Source: Cyprinodon diabolis
Lineage: Eukaryota > Chordata > Actinopteri > Cyprinodontiformes > Cyprinodontidae
NCBI GenBank assembly: GCA_030533445.1
Contig: CM060064.1
Span: 25,546,626 to 25,610,625, forward strand
Length of the DNA stretch: 64,000 nt
Direction: 5' to 3'
Both the position numbers and the translations under genes were made by a program. Positions 12,909-25,952 of this stretch are shown piece after piece. Below the pieces are notes generated by a model. It ran no database searches and was not told where the DNA came from. It saw nothing but the letters and a program-made list of their open reading frames with translations. Each line of letters starts with the position of its first letter. Position 1 is the stretch's first letter.

Positions 12909-14674
12909 CTAAGGAGAGAGAAAACAAAATCCAAGATTCAAATGGCTGTGAACATCTGCTCTAGCTCTGATCAAATGGATTAAATCACATAAACAGGATT
13001 TATGGAAGGAAAAATAGTGATATTTTTTCTGGACTGTGTGGTTAAAGTTAACCACAGTGTGACGAAATCTTTTATTATTACTCGTCATACGTTATAATGT
13101 GTAAACAGCCATGTTTTCCAGCTAATCGCAGAAACAAATGCTGCAGTGGTAAAAATGCTCTGCTCACATGATAACATTTTTCTACTAATGAATTAATTAA
13201 GAATGCAGAACAGGATTGAACCCTTGGCACTTATTCTCTTTAGACGTGTCCAGAACTAAAATTAGACTTTCAATGAATTTTACAGAAACAAATTAAATAG
13301 TGTGGAATAACTATTTGTTCCATATCTATTTATACTACAGATGCAAAACATAAAAACTATTAAATATGCTACTCAATGCACTTGCATCTCTTACTTATTA
13401 AAAGCTGGACTGTTTATTTTAGCTTGATGTGATAGAAATATATTGATATTCATTACAAAATGTATAAAGTCTGACATTATCAATAGCATGAAGCATAAAG
13501 CACCTATTTTTATTAAAAGCCATTGCTCTTTCCATCTCTATAATCATTTGGATCCTACTTGTCCAATTTTGATAATTTCCGTAAATTAGACAATTGCTTT
13601 TAAAATGCTGGTTTAAAAAGCATTACATTTCGTGAAATCTTTTTAAATTGGGAATAAGAGATCCTATGCCTGAATCTGCTGTTTTTAAGGGAACATTTTG
13701 TTCTATTCTATTCGCTTATTCTTATTTATCAAAAAAGAAAGATAAACTGATTAGACAGTTTATAGTTGTATCTGATCACATTTTTTCATTTTCAGGTTAA
13801 TCCAGTTGCTCTATTAACACAAGATTTATTTTTTGTTTTTTTATACATTTACTGAAGTAACTTTTGGAAAATGACTCTTTATTTCTGCCTATAGTCATAA
13901 AATATCAAAGTAACACAACTTTTACTTGAGTATTTTTGGCTACTCCACAACAGGCTTCATTTCTCAAGAGCAAACCAACAGATTTGAAGAGGATAAACTT
14001 TCCTAATTTAGGCATTTAAAAAACACAGACTAAGATTAAGGTTTAATTGCTTTTTTGCAGCATGAAGCTGGTTGCTTATGAAGGTGGGTTTATATGGAAT
14101 ATAAAAGGTGTATAAGGTATTAGATCCTTTTTTGAATTCTAACTTCTGAAATTTGGCTTAAATCAGTTTGTTTTTCTGCATGTGTGAATTAAGTTAAGAT
14201 ACAGCAAGCTTTAAAAAGATCCTCAGATACCTACTCATCTAAAAGCCTGATTATTAGAATAAGAAGTTAATGCACCTTTGCGTCCAAGCTGAGAAAAAGA
14301 AGCGAATAATTAACTAAAAAGAATAAAGGTGACATCACAACCTCTAAACTAACAACAGAAAATAAAAATATGTCATTTTCTTCTGCAATTCGCGCACTTC
14401 TCTAAAAATTAGCACGATCTTTATCTTTAACTTTATTTTCTGTCTCATGATCAGTAAACAGTGATATAGAAAAATAATAATACAAGTAAGACAAAGAATT
14501 AGACTTGTTTTTTGGGGAAAAAATCCAATTAAATATTCCATTGATTATCAGTACCAACAGGTGAGCTGATGCTGCTCAGCCTGCAGGCAACGCAGATTAT
14601 AAAAACAAACATTCAGACAAAATCTGCTCACAATGCGCCTTAAAACTTAATCAAGTCGTTCTAATTTTACTCAC
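12909..14674. other. DENND3: DENND3 first intron, no feature recognised
   Basis: AT-rich intron sequence between the non-coding first exon and the ATG exon. I read no repeat family, no exon-like ORF and no regulatory motif here. Confidence 0.4.
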
Positions 14675-14850
14675 CGTCTCCAATGGTTTTTGGCCCCTGA
14701 TTGTCTAAATCTTCTCTTCACATGACTGTCACATCCAGGACAGAAACAAATCTGAAGTGTGTGGAGCTCCTCCCTGAGTGAGGAGCCTCTGTCACTTTCT
14801 CCCAACTTCCTGTTTCTCTTTAAACTCAAACATGTGCGCAGATCAATGGA
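14675..14850 (-). other. DENND3: Probable non-coding first exon of DENND3
   Basis: A strong splice donor (GTGAGT on the minus strand, just below 14675) lies upstream of the first coding exon of DENND3, whose acceptor sits only two bases before the ATG. A non-coding exon must therefore supply the leader, and this is the best candidate. The upper boundary (transcription start) is a guess; no TATA box or CpG island is evident. The exon contains a minimal start-stop upstream ORF (ATGTGA, plus-strand 14718-14723). Identity rests on position and splice signals only. Confidence 0.5.
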
Positions 14851-15539
14851 GCAGAATAAAGGTGACCTGAAGCGCCTCTATCAGGCAATATAGGCTGTTA
14901 TGTCATGGTTTGGTCTAGAAATTAAAGTATTCCAGGAGGGAAACTTAACAACTTTATTTTTCAAATAAACGACCTTAATAATTATGTATACGTGTTATAT
15001 ATCTATATCACACGCTTTAATCGTTTTTTTTTTTTTTTTGTAGCCTCACGTGAACCTGGAGGAGAAACAGAAAGTGGTGTAGTTACCGAAATTGGCCGGG
15101 AGATGGCGGTCGTTTAATAATCAAAATGACGCAGGGGACGGCATATTTGACATGGCCAGTTTCTGTTAGTTTAACACACAAAAGCAAACTTGCGCCCTTT
15201 CTTTCCCAGTGTGTGTGTGTTTTCCGTCTGTATCATTCTTTTATTTTGGCATAACCACAGTCTACAAAGGAATGTCGAGTTTCTACTTTCATACTTGATC
15301 TCATTGCATTACTTTGGTTGCTGTGGATCATTTGGAAACTTCAGTTGACAAGAATCTGAACTAAGCCTTTTTAAAACCAATGGTATGATCAAGATTTAAC
15401 AAGTTAAAAGGTTTAAAATGTTGAAGTTGCAAATAAACTCTATTCAAAATAAGCCCCTTGATAATAGGCTTAGTATGTTAGAATCATGCTTTGGCATATT
15501 TTTTTAATAGAATATTTATCCACCTGTCTTAAAATATTT

Positions 15540-16120
15540 CAAGAGCATTTACTGTGAGTTAGAGGATTTCCTTGAATGTCTACACCTTATAAATGTACTC
15601 CACAATCTTTGTGTCAAATTGAGGCAAAGCGATCTCAAACCACAATATTATGGTTTGAAATCGATAGGGTCTTTCAGAAAAACTTGGGGCTCATAACAAC
15701 CATAAGTGAAAATTAAAGAACAGGAGTATTAATGGTCAGAGGCTAGAATAGACTGATAAGATGCTGTCACAGTATCAAAACCTTACAACTGGAATAAAAT
15801 GAGGTTACCCACATGGTTAGGCAAAAATAGTTTTTTTTTAGTTTTATTGGTGAGGCTTTCATGTCCCATAAAAATTGTACTGTTGGGCATGGTGGTGGTA
15901 GCATTATGCTAAGGTTCTGTCCCATTTTGAGAGGTACTGGAGTAGAACAAGTTTTGGAATGGACAATTTAATTTCAGACTTCTGGAATAGAGCTAACATC
16001 AACTATACTGAAAGTTAGGCTTTAAAACTGAGTCAATCATAGCAAACCAATTTAAGCAAACTCTATTCATTTTTACGAGTTCTTAACAGTATAAGGAAAA
16101 ATGTAACAGGTCGTAGTTTC
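15540..16120 (+). mobile_element. Degraded Tc1/mariner-like relic
   Basis: The core GGCATGGTGGTGGTAGCATT, then ATGCTAAGGTTCTG, corresponds to the conserved GGGS(I/V)M segment of Tc1-type transposases. Upstream text resembles the same gene, but many stops interrupt it. No terminal repeats were identified and the limits are approximate. Confidence 0.5.
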
Positions 16121-16237
16121 AGGCTACAAAACTGTATAGTTTCTCTGCAGCTTCCTAAGGGACACCTTATAATGTAAATATATTGACAAAGTTAGAGAAA
16201 AGCCACAATAAATTAAAACCAACAAATCCTGATTTTT

Positions 16238-16392
16238 AAACACTGGAAAAATTACCCTTAATTTGAGTAGGTAAATGAGAGTTTGCCAATGGAATGAGTA
16301 TTTTTACTCTCAAAATACGATAATTAGATAACATACACTTGAAATAAGACAATGTGTGTTTTATTTTAAATGTGAATTGTCTTTTTCCATTG
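16238..16392. mobile_element. Partial copy of the CACTGCAAAA MITE family
   Basis: The internal sequence (TTTGAGTAGGTAAATGAGAG, GCCAATGGAATGAGTATTTT, CTTGAAATAAGACAATG, AATGTGAATTGTC) matches the complete element at 40140-40401 closely, but terminal repeats are not intact here. Confidence 0.7.
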
Positions 16393-17600
16393 GCAAAATG
16401 TTTCTATTCCCTCATCAATCCAAGAACAAATTTCATGAGCAGTGTTTTTTTTTTTTTTTACAGTGAAATAAGCTGAGTCATCTGTATATTTCAACCTTTA
16501 AAAGGATAAAAAGAAACAAGTAACTTTCATATTAAGGATGAATCCTTGTAAACTTAATACACCACCATGTAATGGCTAATGTCATAGCCAGGTGGTGTAT
16601 GATTTTTATCAAACACACGGCTGTAACCAATGGGGTCAGAAATAACAACTGTGTCTTAGTAGAGGCTCTTTTAGGTATAAAATCTGATCTTTTTCATATT
16701 TTCCTCCTCAAAATGAACTTTTGCATTTTTTATCTTAAATCAAAGAACAGTTTAAAAAATTATGTACATCAGCACCCAGAAGCAAAGATCAGGTTTACCA
16801 GTTTTACTTAACACAAAATATGCTCATTTGTCAAAAAAATTACAAAATATCTCAAAAAGGAAAGATTGCAATACTCAGCCCAAGTACAGAAGTTTGGCAC
16901 AAAGATATGTTTGACAAAAAACAACAACATCTTTATCAAAACTAGTAGATAAACCAAAGCTTTAGTAACAGCAGTTAAGACATTCTTCTGTTTTCTCAAA
17001 TTATTGAAAATAAATCAAAGCTCTCAATTTAGCAAACCTTTATCTTTTCCTCTTTTTGGACAAAATAAAATAAAATTAAGGTTTTATAAAAAATGTTTTC
17101 TTTGATTGGATATTCTTTCATAATGCTGATCTCATCTAAAATGTAGACAAAGATTCTTTGAGAACTGTTGATAGAAACCATCAGAGCAAAAGAAAATAAC
17201 TGAATGCTTAAACAGGGAATTAGATCTGGGGTTGCCCTGAGTGGAGTGATTATCAGATTATTATCAGATTATCAGCCATGCAAACTGCTCCTTACTGTCA
17301 TTTAGCACATATACAGATTCTTTGAAAGGACACACAGTGTGAAGCTTACATTTCTGAACTAAACAAACTCTGTAAAACAACTTTTAGTGTTTAGAAATAC
17401 AGTTTCTGGATTTACACCATATAAAAACTTTCTAAAGCAAACAGACCTGTTAAATGAACTTTGGGGAGTGAAAGCCTGCTTCAAAAATTAAATGTGCTGC
17501 TTTCTGTTAAAACACGTTTCTCTTCACTTGTATGCTCATTTGTGTATGCTCTTATTTTTGTACTCCCTTGTGAATTCTCTCGAACAGGAAAGATTTACAG

Positions 17601-17825
17601 CTACCGGCTGATCTGTTTATACCGCAGGGTAAAGGTCACTTTGTGTTCAAGGGAATTCTCAAAGATAATACATTCATCTCCAAAACTATACATCCCTTTT
17701 TGCTCATCTTCAAAAATAGTGTTTACAGATATGAAACTTTCAGCATTCAAGAGGAGCCATGCTATCAAAAAGATCTGAAAAAAACAAGCAGGCATGTTCA
17801 TCTTAACAAAACACCCTGAGATCAA
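17601..17825 (-). CDS. Candidate signal-peptide exon of an unidentified secreted or membrane protein
   Basis: On the minus strand, a clean acceptor (polypyrimidine tract ending TTTCAG) precedes 17774 and a donor (GTATAA) follows 17623, bounding a 152-bp open exon. It encodes a hydrophobic segment (IFLIAWLLLNAES) like a signal peptide, then a polar stretch with one Cys (YSFGDECIIFENSLEHKVTF), resembling the start of an extracellular domain. The same frame is also open as a 74-codon ORF from 17825 to a stop at 17601. I do not recognise the protein and saw no partner exons. It lies just downstream of SLC45A4, where the 3' UTR might extend, so it may be chance. Confidence 0.2.
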   Translation of the reverse strand: MISGCFVKMNMPACFFQIFLIAWLLLNAESFISVNTIFEDEQKGMYSFGDECIIFENSLEHKVTFTLRYKQISR

Positions 17826-18558
17826 CTTGAATTAGTAAAAATTTGATAAAAATAAAAAATTAAATAATTATGAAAACTCCAGTGTAGATCTAAAATGTAC
17901 CACAATGAACACCAACTGAAAACATACTTATAGAAAGATCCTGTTTAATTGGATAACGTTTTTGCAACTAGTATTACTGTGTTTGTAAAAAAAAAAAAAA
18001 ACAAAAAAAAAAAAGTTTCAAATTTCAATTTATTAGATCTAGAAAAGAAATATTAACATTATGTAATGATTCTTAAAATATGCAGGGTTGCACCAAGTAC
18101 CCTTTTTACAACATTATGATTGTCCATTTCTTAGTCCAGTAGCAGCAAAGAGTAAAATGTGACACATTGGTGACATTTGGCAACATTATCATGCCAGCAC
18201 TGTTAAAAAAAAAAACTAAGTGCTTTGTGCTTCCAGAAGTCTGAACTAAATTAATTTCACTACTTTGACCAGACAGCTTGACACTGTTTTTTTTTTTTTT
18301 TACGGGGTTAGTTGTGATCTGATGAGCTTAACATGATTTTTCTTAGTGTTGAGGTAGTATTTGCACAAACAGAGCAGGATAAGCTGGCACTGCATTTACA
18401 ATCCCTTAATTATACAATCTCCAACATTTTACTAGATGGAATGTAATTTCTATGCAATTTTTTCTTTTTTGGTTTCTTTGCTGGTCCAGAAGGCTTTATG
18501 CATGCACACAGGTATTTTAGTTGTAGAGTAAAACCCATCATTGTGCATCTTTTTACCC

Positions 18559-21500
18559 TTAGACAGCAGAGGCTTCTCTGGTGTGATCTGTAAGGTTGAG
18601 CAGAGCTAGTCTCTGGTTGTTCCTCCTTTCAACGTTCTGATCCTCCTCTCCGGGTAAAGCATCAGAGTCTTGATCCTGTTCAGAGCCGCCGGGCTCTGGG
18701 TCGGGATAAATTACAAGGAAACACGCAGTGAGAAAGCCAAGGAAGGAGCCCCCAGAGGCCACAACTGGAATGACACGAACACTGTCGAAAGCCTCAACCA
18801 CAGATCCAAGAGCTGATGCCACCAAAATCTGGCTGATATAAACCTGGAAATAAAACAAAAACATGAGCACAGGTTAAAATTGTAAGTACCTGGCTGCTGT
18901 TCACTTTAGAGCTTGTTTAAAGCTTGTTCATCTTTAATTTAAAACAAAGGGATAGAAAGTAAAAGGTAAAGCTTGCCTGGCAGGTTAATATAGCACAGTC
19001 TATACCAAAGCCTCTTCGAGTGTTGGCTGGACTATGGTTGATATACTGTGAAAGAAGAAAAAGTCAACATTAAACCTTTTTTGTATTAAATTTAGTTTTC
19101 TGTACAAAGATCAGTTTGAACCATTTTTAATGTAAAAACTAAATGAAGCTGTGTGGAATCTTACCTCTTTGATTTCATGGTACTGTCCGAGTAAAGCATA
19201 GGGACAGTAAGAGATACTCATGGAAATGATTCCCATGCTACTGATCATCACCATGGCAACATAAACATTAGGGAAGATTGCCATAATTGCAGTTCCTAAA
19301 AAAAAAAAAAGTTTAAGTTTGTTACAAACCTGTCAATCCTTGACAAAAGTCTGTGTAACAGCAAAGAAAATATTTGTGGACCTTAATATGTGCATTTTAT
19401 TTATTTTATTTTACATAGTGTTATATCTTTCCACAGCATTTTAAGTGTCCCCGGATGAGAATGTCAATGGGATATTTTTCCAACTTAGGATTACGTTTTA
19501 TTAATATCTGTGTGTTCCATTACCCTAATGAAATGATTAGATCTGGAAATGATGTAAACGAAACCAAAAAGGTCCAGTTACAAGCAGCTTACAAGTGATT
19601 GTACTAAATGAGCAGGCCGCCATTAGCAATATATGCTCAAAGTTTATCCACCGGAGATACGAAAGCTAACCTCACAAAAAACGGATTGCTCTTTATTTCA
19701 AAAACAGAGTATGGTGTGTGTGTGAAGGGGGGGGGTCAAACATCACATTAAGCTATAATACATCACATTTGACTTACCTATTGAAAACCCAAGAGTGCCC
19801 ACAACATAGATGACCCTAATACTCAGATCAAAATTATCCAGAGACTTTTGAAGAATTCCTGAAACAGAGGAGGTAAGGTTTTGGTTACTCTACATTCTAA
19901 ATGTAAAACATGGAGCTCTACTGCATTGTATGCAACTTCCTTTTGTGTATTGCAGTAGTTAGCACAGTCTTACATACTCTGGACTTAAGAAAGTTGGTTT
20001 ACCAGAGCAGACAGCAGCAGTAGCAGCATACACCACCAGCCCCCAGCACCCCATCTGTACTCCCTTGTGATAATTTAGTAGCTCTGTGGAATTGGCTGGT
20101 GCCTGATGAAAGAATACAGGCACTTCAATACAAGAAAAACATAATAAATACTTGAAATGCAATTTTAATTTATTACAGCCCACACAGAACATGCAATGTT
20201 GTGGTTTTCTCTGTAAGAGAACACATGGAGGAGTGCATTTACCTGAGGGTCTCCACTGTAAATGACCTGACCCATGAAATCAGTGTAAAATACAGATTCA
20301 GCTATAATGGAGAACCATGTAAAGAGGTGGCATACACATAGTCTCCAGAGCTGCTTTGGCATCTAAAGGAGATGGAAAATTAAGTGAGACAATTAGCCTT
20401 TTAGCTGAAAAGAGAGTTCCCACAATTTTAAAGTTGAAAATTAAAATCTTTAAAGAATTAAAACAAAACTCCATTGTGAATTTATCATGAATATTACCTC
20501 TGAGCTTTAAGAGTGGAAAGAGTGGAACAAGAAAGAAATAAACTTTTAGACTGGATTTAAAGTCCATATTTACAAAAAAACATTTATACCCCTTGCTTTT
20601 CCAAACCTGGAATATATTAAATAAATTACATAATTTTCCAAAGCAACTTGAAACACTGCATCCTAAATAAAATTCTGCTCTTTGAAGGTATTAAAGAGGA
20701 TTTTTCTCAGAAATTAAGTGTCCAGATTCATCTAAAATTCATTAATTGATGGATGGCATTCTTGCACTTATGGTCCCCCACCAAAAATAACTTTTTCATC
20801 CATAAACTCTGGCCGTGGTGGTGCCAACAAAACATCAGCCAATACACTTTGCATACCTTCGAAAGCGGATTGGCTACTTGTTTGTCTATCAAAAATTTTA
20901 CATACGTGCTGCAAAGATGTTATTTACGTAGGCTCCAAACGTAACTCATATTTGCCTGGCAGTTCGCCATTATGCCGAAGCATAAAGAAGTACTCCTACG
21001 CTGGATTGCTGCTGCGTTTTTTTTTTCTTTTAAGCTATTTTTCACTTTTTTGTGTAAACTTGAACATCAATGGCCGAAAAGAATCCTGAAAAACGTAAAA
21101 GAAAGCTTTTTGTCGAAGTTATGGTAATTAGCAAGACGGTTAGCATCAACTAAAATTATTTAACTTTTCTGATGGTAAAAAACTGAAGTTATGTGGCCAC
21201 TTTCTCATCATGGAATGTTTTTATTACGAATATGCTGGATTGCGTTTTATCCGTAGATCCTTATGGACAAATGGAATATAAACAGTCTAAGATTGGATTT
21301 ATAATACAACCTCAAGAATGCTTCAAAGGTTGGAAGTCGGAGCTTTATTTGAGATATTCTGATTTAACATGCTGCTATATCTTTATAAATTGTGCTTTGG
21401 TCCTCATGGTGTCCATAAAATGAACTTGCCGGTTGAAATGTGGAGAACCTAAGCTTTCTAAGGATGTATAACATGTCAGTATTGGTAAAAGTTTAACTGG

Positions 21501-24500
21501 TGTTATTTTCAAGTGTACTGCTGTAAATAAACAAAACAGACCACCAGAGTTATGGCAGGCAAGAAATTTCTCAGCATTTATCTGTCCATCAAAACTCTCA
21601 ATTTTTGGGCATCCATGCAAAAGAAAAACGAAAACATTAAGATTATGTTCCTATAATATGTTGCTACAAAAGTTCCCTTTTGTTCATCTTTCAATCTGTT
21701 TTCTCAGCAGTATGCAAGAGGGGAGGTAATTCTCAGGCAGGTATTTCTTGGCATAACACCGGCAGAGGTGTTTCCAGGGTAGAAAACGTTTGTGAGCACT
21801 GACGCATGCGCACAATTCAAAAATACACAAACAGCCGTCGGACATATCTTCCACCACAGAATCCTCTTTCAAGCCTTTAACCTACACTAGCATATTTCCC
21901 TCTAATATTGTACAAGGAGGCCAGGTCTAGAGTACAAAGGTACAAAGTTTATTTCACCTTGAACATGGAGAGCCAAAGCAGTCGTACAGTTGTGCCCCTC
22001 TCAGTTTCCTCGTCACTGCCTGAGCCCTCAGAAGAAAGACTGCTAACAGATGGCAGCCTCTTTTTTTTGAACATGTGCTGCCGGATATTCCGCAGATCTG
22101 TCAAGCTGCGGGAGGTGGTGATTGGCCGAGGGCTTGCAGGTCTTGTGCGTCGCAGTTTACAGCGTTGTGTTCCCACTCGACCGTAGTATGAAAAGGTAAA
22201 GGAGGGCTGAAGATGAAGAAAGACCAACATACATCTTTAATAATCCCAAAGGGAAATCAGATGTTGCAATGGGGCTCATTATTTAAGAACTCAATTCCCT
22301 GAAAAATGATGTGAAAACAAAATATACACAACTGTACCTGTCTATAGAAAGTTGGTCGAAGAGGCCGTGAGGGAACTGCAGTATGGGCAGTACGGTTCAC
22401 TGGTTTGGTGGAGGTGTGATCTTTAACAACGTTTGAGGCACGAGAGGAATAGAATGCAGCATTAATGCCATTAGCAGCGCTATCATTCTAAAAGGGAAGA
22501 GAGAAGAAGAGGTAAAAAAAAAAATAAACATGAATTAAATGTTAATACATTAATTACAAGCAGAGATTGTATGCCTCTGCAGAGTATTTTAGTTTTAGTT
22601 AGCCAAATAAGCTTAGGAATAATCCTCACACTTTAGTAGTCAATTTCTAAAAATGATTCTAACCACACATAAAAATTGCAGTTGTATTCACAGTGTATGA
22701 TTTTACTGATCTTACATGTGTATTCTCTGACGCTGAACTGATCTGAGGGATAGAAGGCTGAACATTTGCTGGATCCTTTATCTGAGGCCCATCTGTATTC
22801 TCAGACTCTACGACAACCACCCCATCTGTGGGGTCTTCAGGAGGAGATGACGGTTCCACACTGTTTTCTGACGGCTTGAAGGCATTGTCCGGATCATTTG
22901 GTAAGAAATTCGTCTCAGTCAAGAAAACTTGTCTGTCTAGGTGAAGGTCCGAGTCCAACTCGATTGTAGCATCTGGCATGGCGAGAACTGAATCACTTTT
23001 ACTCCGAACTCTGTCAACGGCTATGAAATCCATTTCCCCTCCCTCAGGATGCGACTCTTTCTCTGCTTTGGAGGAGGCTGGTCCAAAAGCGTTCTCCTCT
23101 GCAATTGCCTCGAGAGAAGTCTGTGTGTGGCCAAGCAGTTTTAAAGACCACAGACTGGGGGATTCTACCCCATGCCTGGATGAAGCATGGGTCCTCTCAG
23201 GGATACTGAACATATGCAGTGTGACAGAAATAATGAAGATAACCGCTGCAAACATGAAGAGGACTTGTTCTTGTGATTTGAATGCTCTACCCAGAGCTGT
23301 GCCCGTCCAGTCGAGGCCTCCCAACATGTAGCCAACAGCCCCACCAAGTCCTAAAAGACCAAAAACACAAGAGGGTTGGCAGCATTTCTGGATTTTAAAA
23401 GGACAGCTTAATTTGCAACTCGATTTTGATTTTATGCTGATATGCTAAATTAGAAATAAAAATTGAATAACTTCAATGTAAATAAAATCCTTTAGATCAA
23501 GACTGTTGCCTGGCGAAGGCATTCAGACCCCTTTAATTGTGTAAAATCCAACCACAAACTATTTTGTATCATTTGGAATTGAATGCTATACCTCAGGGAT
23601 CTGCCACCTGTTGCTCTATGAGCCCCTCAAAGTGGCTCCTATCAACTTAATCTGAGGACTGTTAAAATATAAAGAGACAGGTTTTGGTAGCTTTATTGTT
23701 TTCAGACAATACTTGCATGGCATGCATATGCTTTGATCAGAAGCTTTTAATTTACCAAACTCTGGCTGTAGGTTTAGGGTAAGTCTTTCTGGAAGGTGAA
23801 CCTCAACCAGTGTTAAAAGAAAAGTCTGTTCATATTCTGAATTCAAACTTCCGAAAGTGCTTTAAATATAAAGTTATTACATACTGTTCAGTAAATTATA
23901 GTTTTTAACTAGGAGGAATTTTCATTTGAATGTGCTTTACTGGACGCATCCATTTTTGGCAAAGAACACTACTGCCACCTAGCAGTTTGTCACATCACGG
24001 TGCGGTATCGGCTGTTGAGCAAGTCCCAAAGCTCTATCTATTTGTCACTGAAGTGTTTATCGAAGGTGGCTACATATGATGTGTTTTTTCTTTGGCCAGA
24101 AGTGCAATGGCAAATCCTCCCTTTTCAAGTTGGCAATCCAACAATGAACTTGTGGATCATGAATCGAAAAGGTGAAATAACTTTTTTTTTTTTTACTTTT
24201 ACCGGATGTATTGCAACATCCAACTCCCATGGACGTGGGCATTATCACTTTAACTATAGTTCTCGCAAATTTCAATGGTGAAATCTAAAATAATTGTTTT
24301 TATTTGAAGGAGTGTATAATAGTTCCCACTGATTTTGCTTGTAAAGCGGGGAGAATGTTGCTCGGCTTACCGCACCGTGACATCACTGCCAGAGATGTCA
24401 GGAGTGAGGCGTTACTATAATTGGGCAAAAATGGCCGCTTCCAGACTTCATGATCCCGACAGAAATTATTATTTTAATTTTTTACTGATTAACGCTGAAT

Positions 24501-25914
24501 TCATTAAATCACTGGGAATGTATTAGTTTTAGGTATAGATAATGATCCATTGATTCTTTCTTGCCGACTGAACTTTTAAATCTTTTCCTTTTAAATCTCT
24601 GGCAGCCTCTAGCAGTGAGATCATACCAAATGGGATAGACCACCAAAGGAAAAGAACCTGGTAGCTTCTCCCACCGAGCATCAGACATATCTGTGGAAAC
24701 TTTTGTTGAGACGCGCTGCTCTAGATGTCCTTCTGACTTCAAAGTGCATAACATGAGATGTTTTCAGTCTGAAGGCTAAATAACAGCCCTTTATAAATCT
24801 CTGAGAACTGCACTGGACAAAATTAACCAGTACTTCTCAAAAGATAGTTTGTCCACAGATGGACTCTTGTTTTATTCACTTTGTGACTTTTCATTCAGTT
24901 TGTTGTACTTGTACGATATTGATTGACGTGTTTGCCATATACCTCATTTTAAAAGTTAACAAATAATAGAAAAACAAAAAGTAAACATGCATTTAAAAAG
25001 TCTTATATGTAAGTCTTACCAGCAGAGAGGCCATGTATATTCAAAGCCATGTCTTGCTCATCAGTATCAGCAACGTCAAGAAGGTAAGCTGTGATTGGTC
25101 CCTCAGCAGCATCAGCACAGAAATCCAGCACCACAACACCAAGAACAGTGAGGACGATACCAATAAGCTGCTGGTTTGGTGTGTCACCAATAGAAAGGCC
25201 TGAAACAAATCCAAACACACACATCGACTTAACCTGCCAGACATGTAATCGATGCACCAGCGTTTTTTTTCTGAAACTATGTCTCACCAATTACAGCTCC
25301 GTTTAGAAATAGTGCCACACCGAGGAGCACTCCTGTGCAGAGAGCTAGAATGAATGGTCTCCTCCGGCCCCATCGCAAAGTGCAGCCGTCACTGGCTGAG
25401 CCAATCAGTGGAGTGAAGATGAGACCCAGGATGGGACTGAGAAACCAGGTTAAACTATAATACTGCTCAGGAAGACCTAGACAAAACAAAATGGAGTCAA
25501 TCATATCAAAATTCAGATTAAAGCCAACAGAAGACAGCAGCAGCAGTTAAACTAGGTTTATGTTGAAACCCTGCCTCATAATTTATCTTCCTATGATCAT
25601 TCTAGAACTGGTATAGCATCACATTTAGATCCTGTCTTCTACTTTAGTCTGTAACTGCACAATATTAATGGAGGGAAATGTTGCTCATTTTAAAACTATG
25701 TTATTTCTTCCTGAATACAGACATAGGGCCGGATTTTTCAAGATCCAATTTTGCGTGCAGTAATTTGCGCTCGCAAACTGGAATTTTGCGCGAGGGGCTG
25801 AACCATGGTTTGCGGGTGATTTAACAAGAGTGATTGCGTAACTGGTGGTCAGGTGCAAAACTGTTGGAGACGCCCTATTTAAATGATGGTTTTGCGCGTT
25901 TTGTGGTTTGCGGC

Positions 25915-25952
<38 letters not shown>

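Larger units (their letters stand above)
14860..18558. other. DENND3-SLC45A4 intergenic space, including probable SLC45A4 3' UTR
   Basis: The distal part of this interval presumably holds the SLC45A4 3' UTR, with a minus-strand AATAAA at 18029-18034 as one possible end. The rest contains a Tc1-like relic (about 15540-16120), a partial MITE copy (16238-16392) and the candidate exon near 17.7 kb. The remainder shows only A/T-rich unique sequence. Confidence 0.4.
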
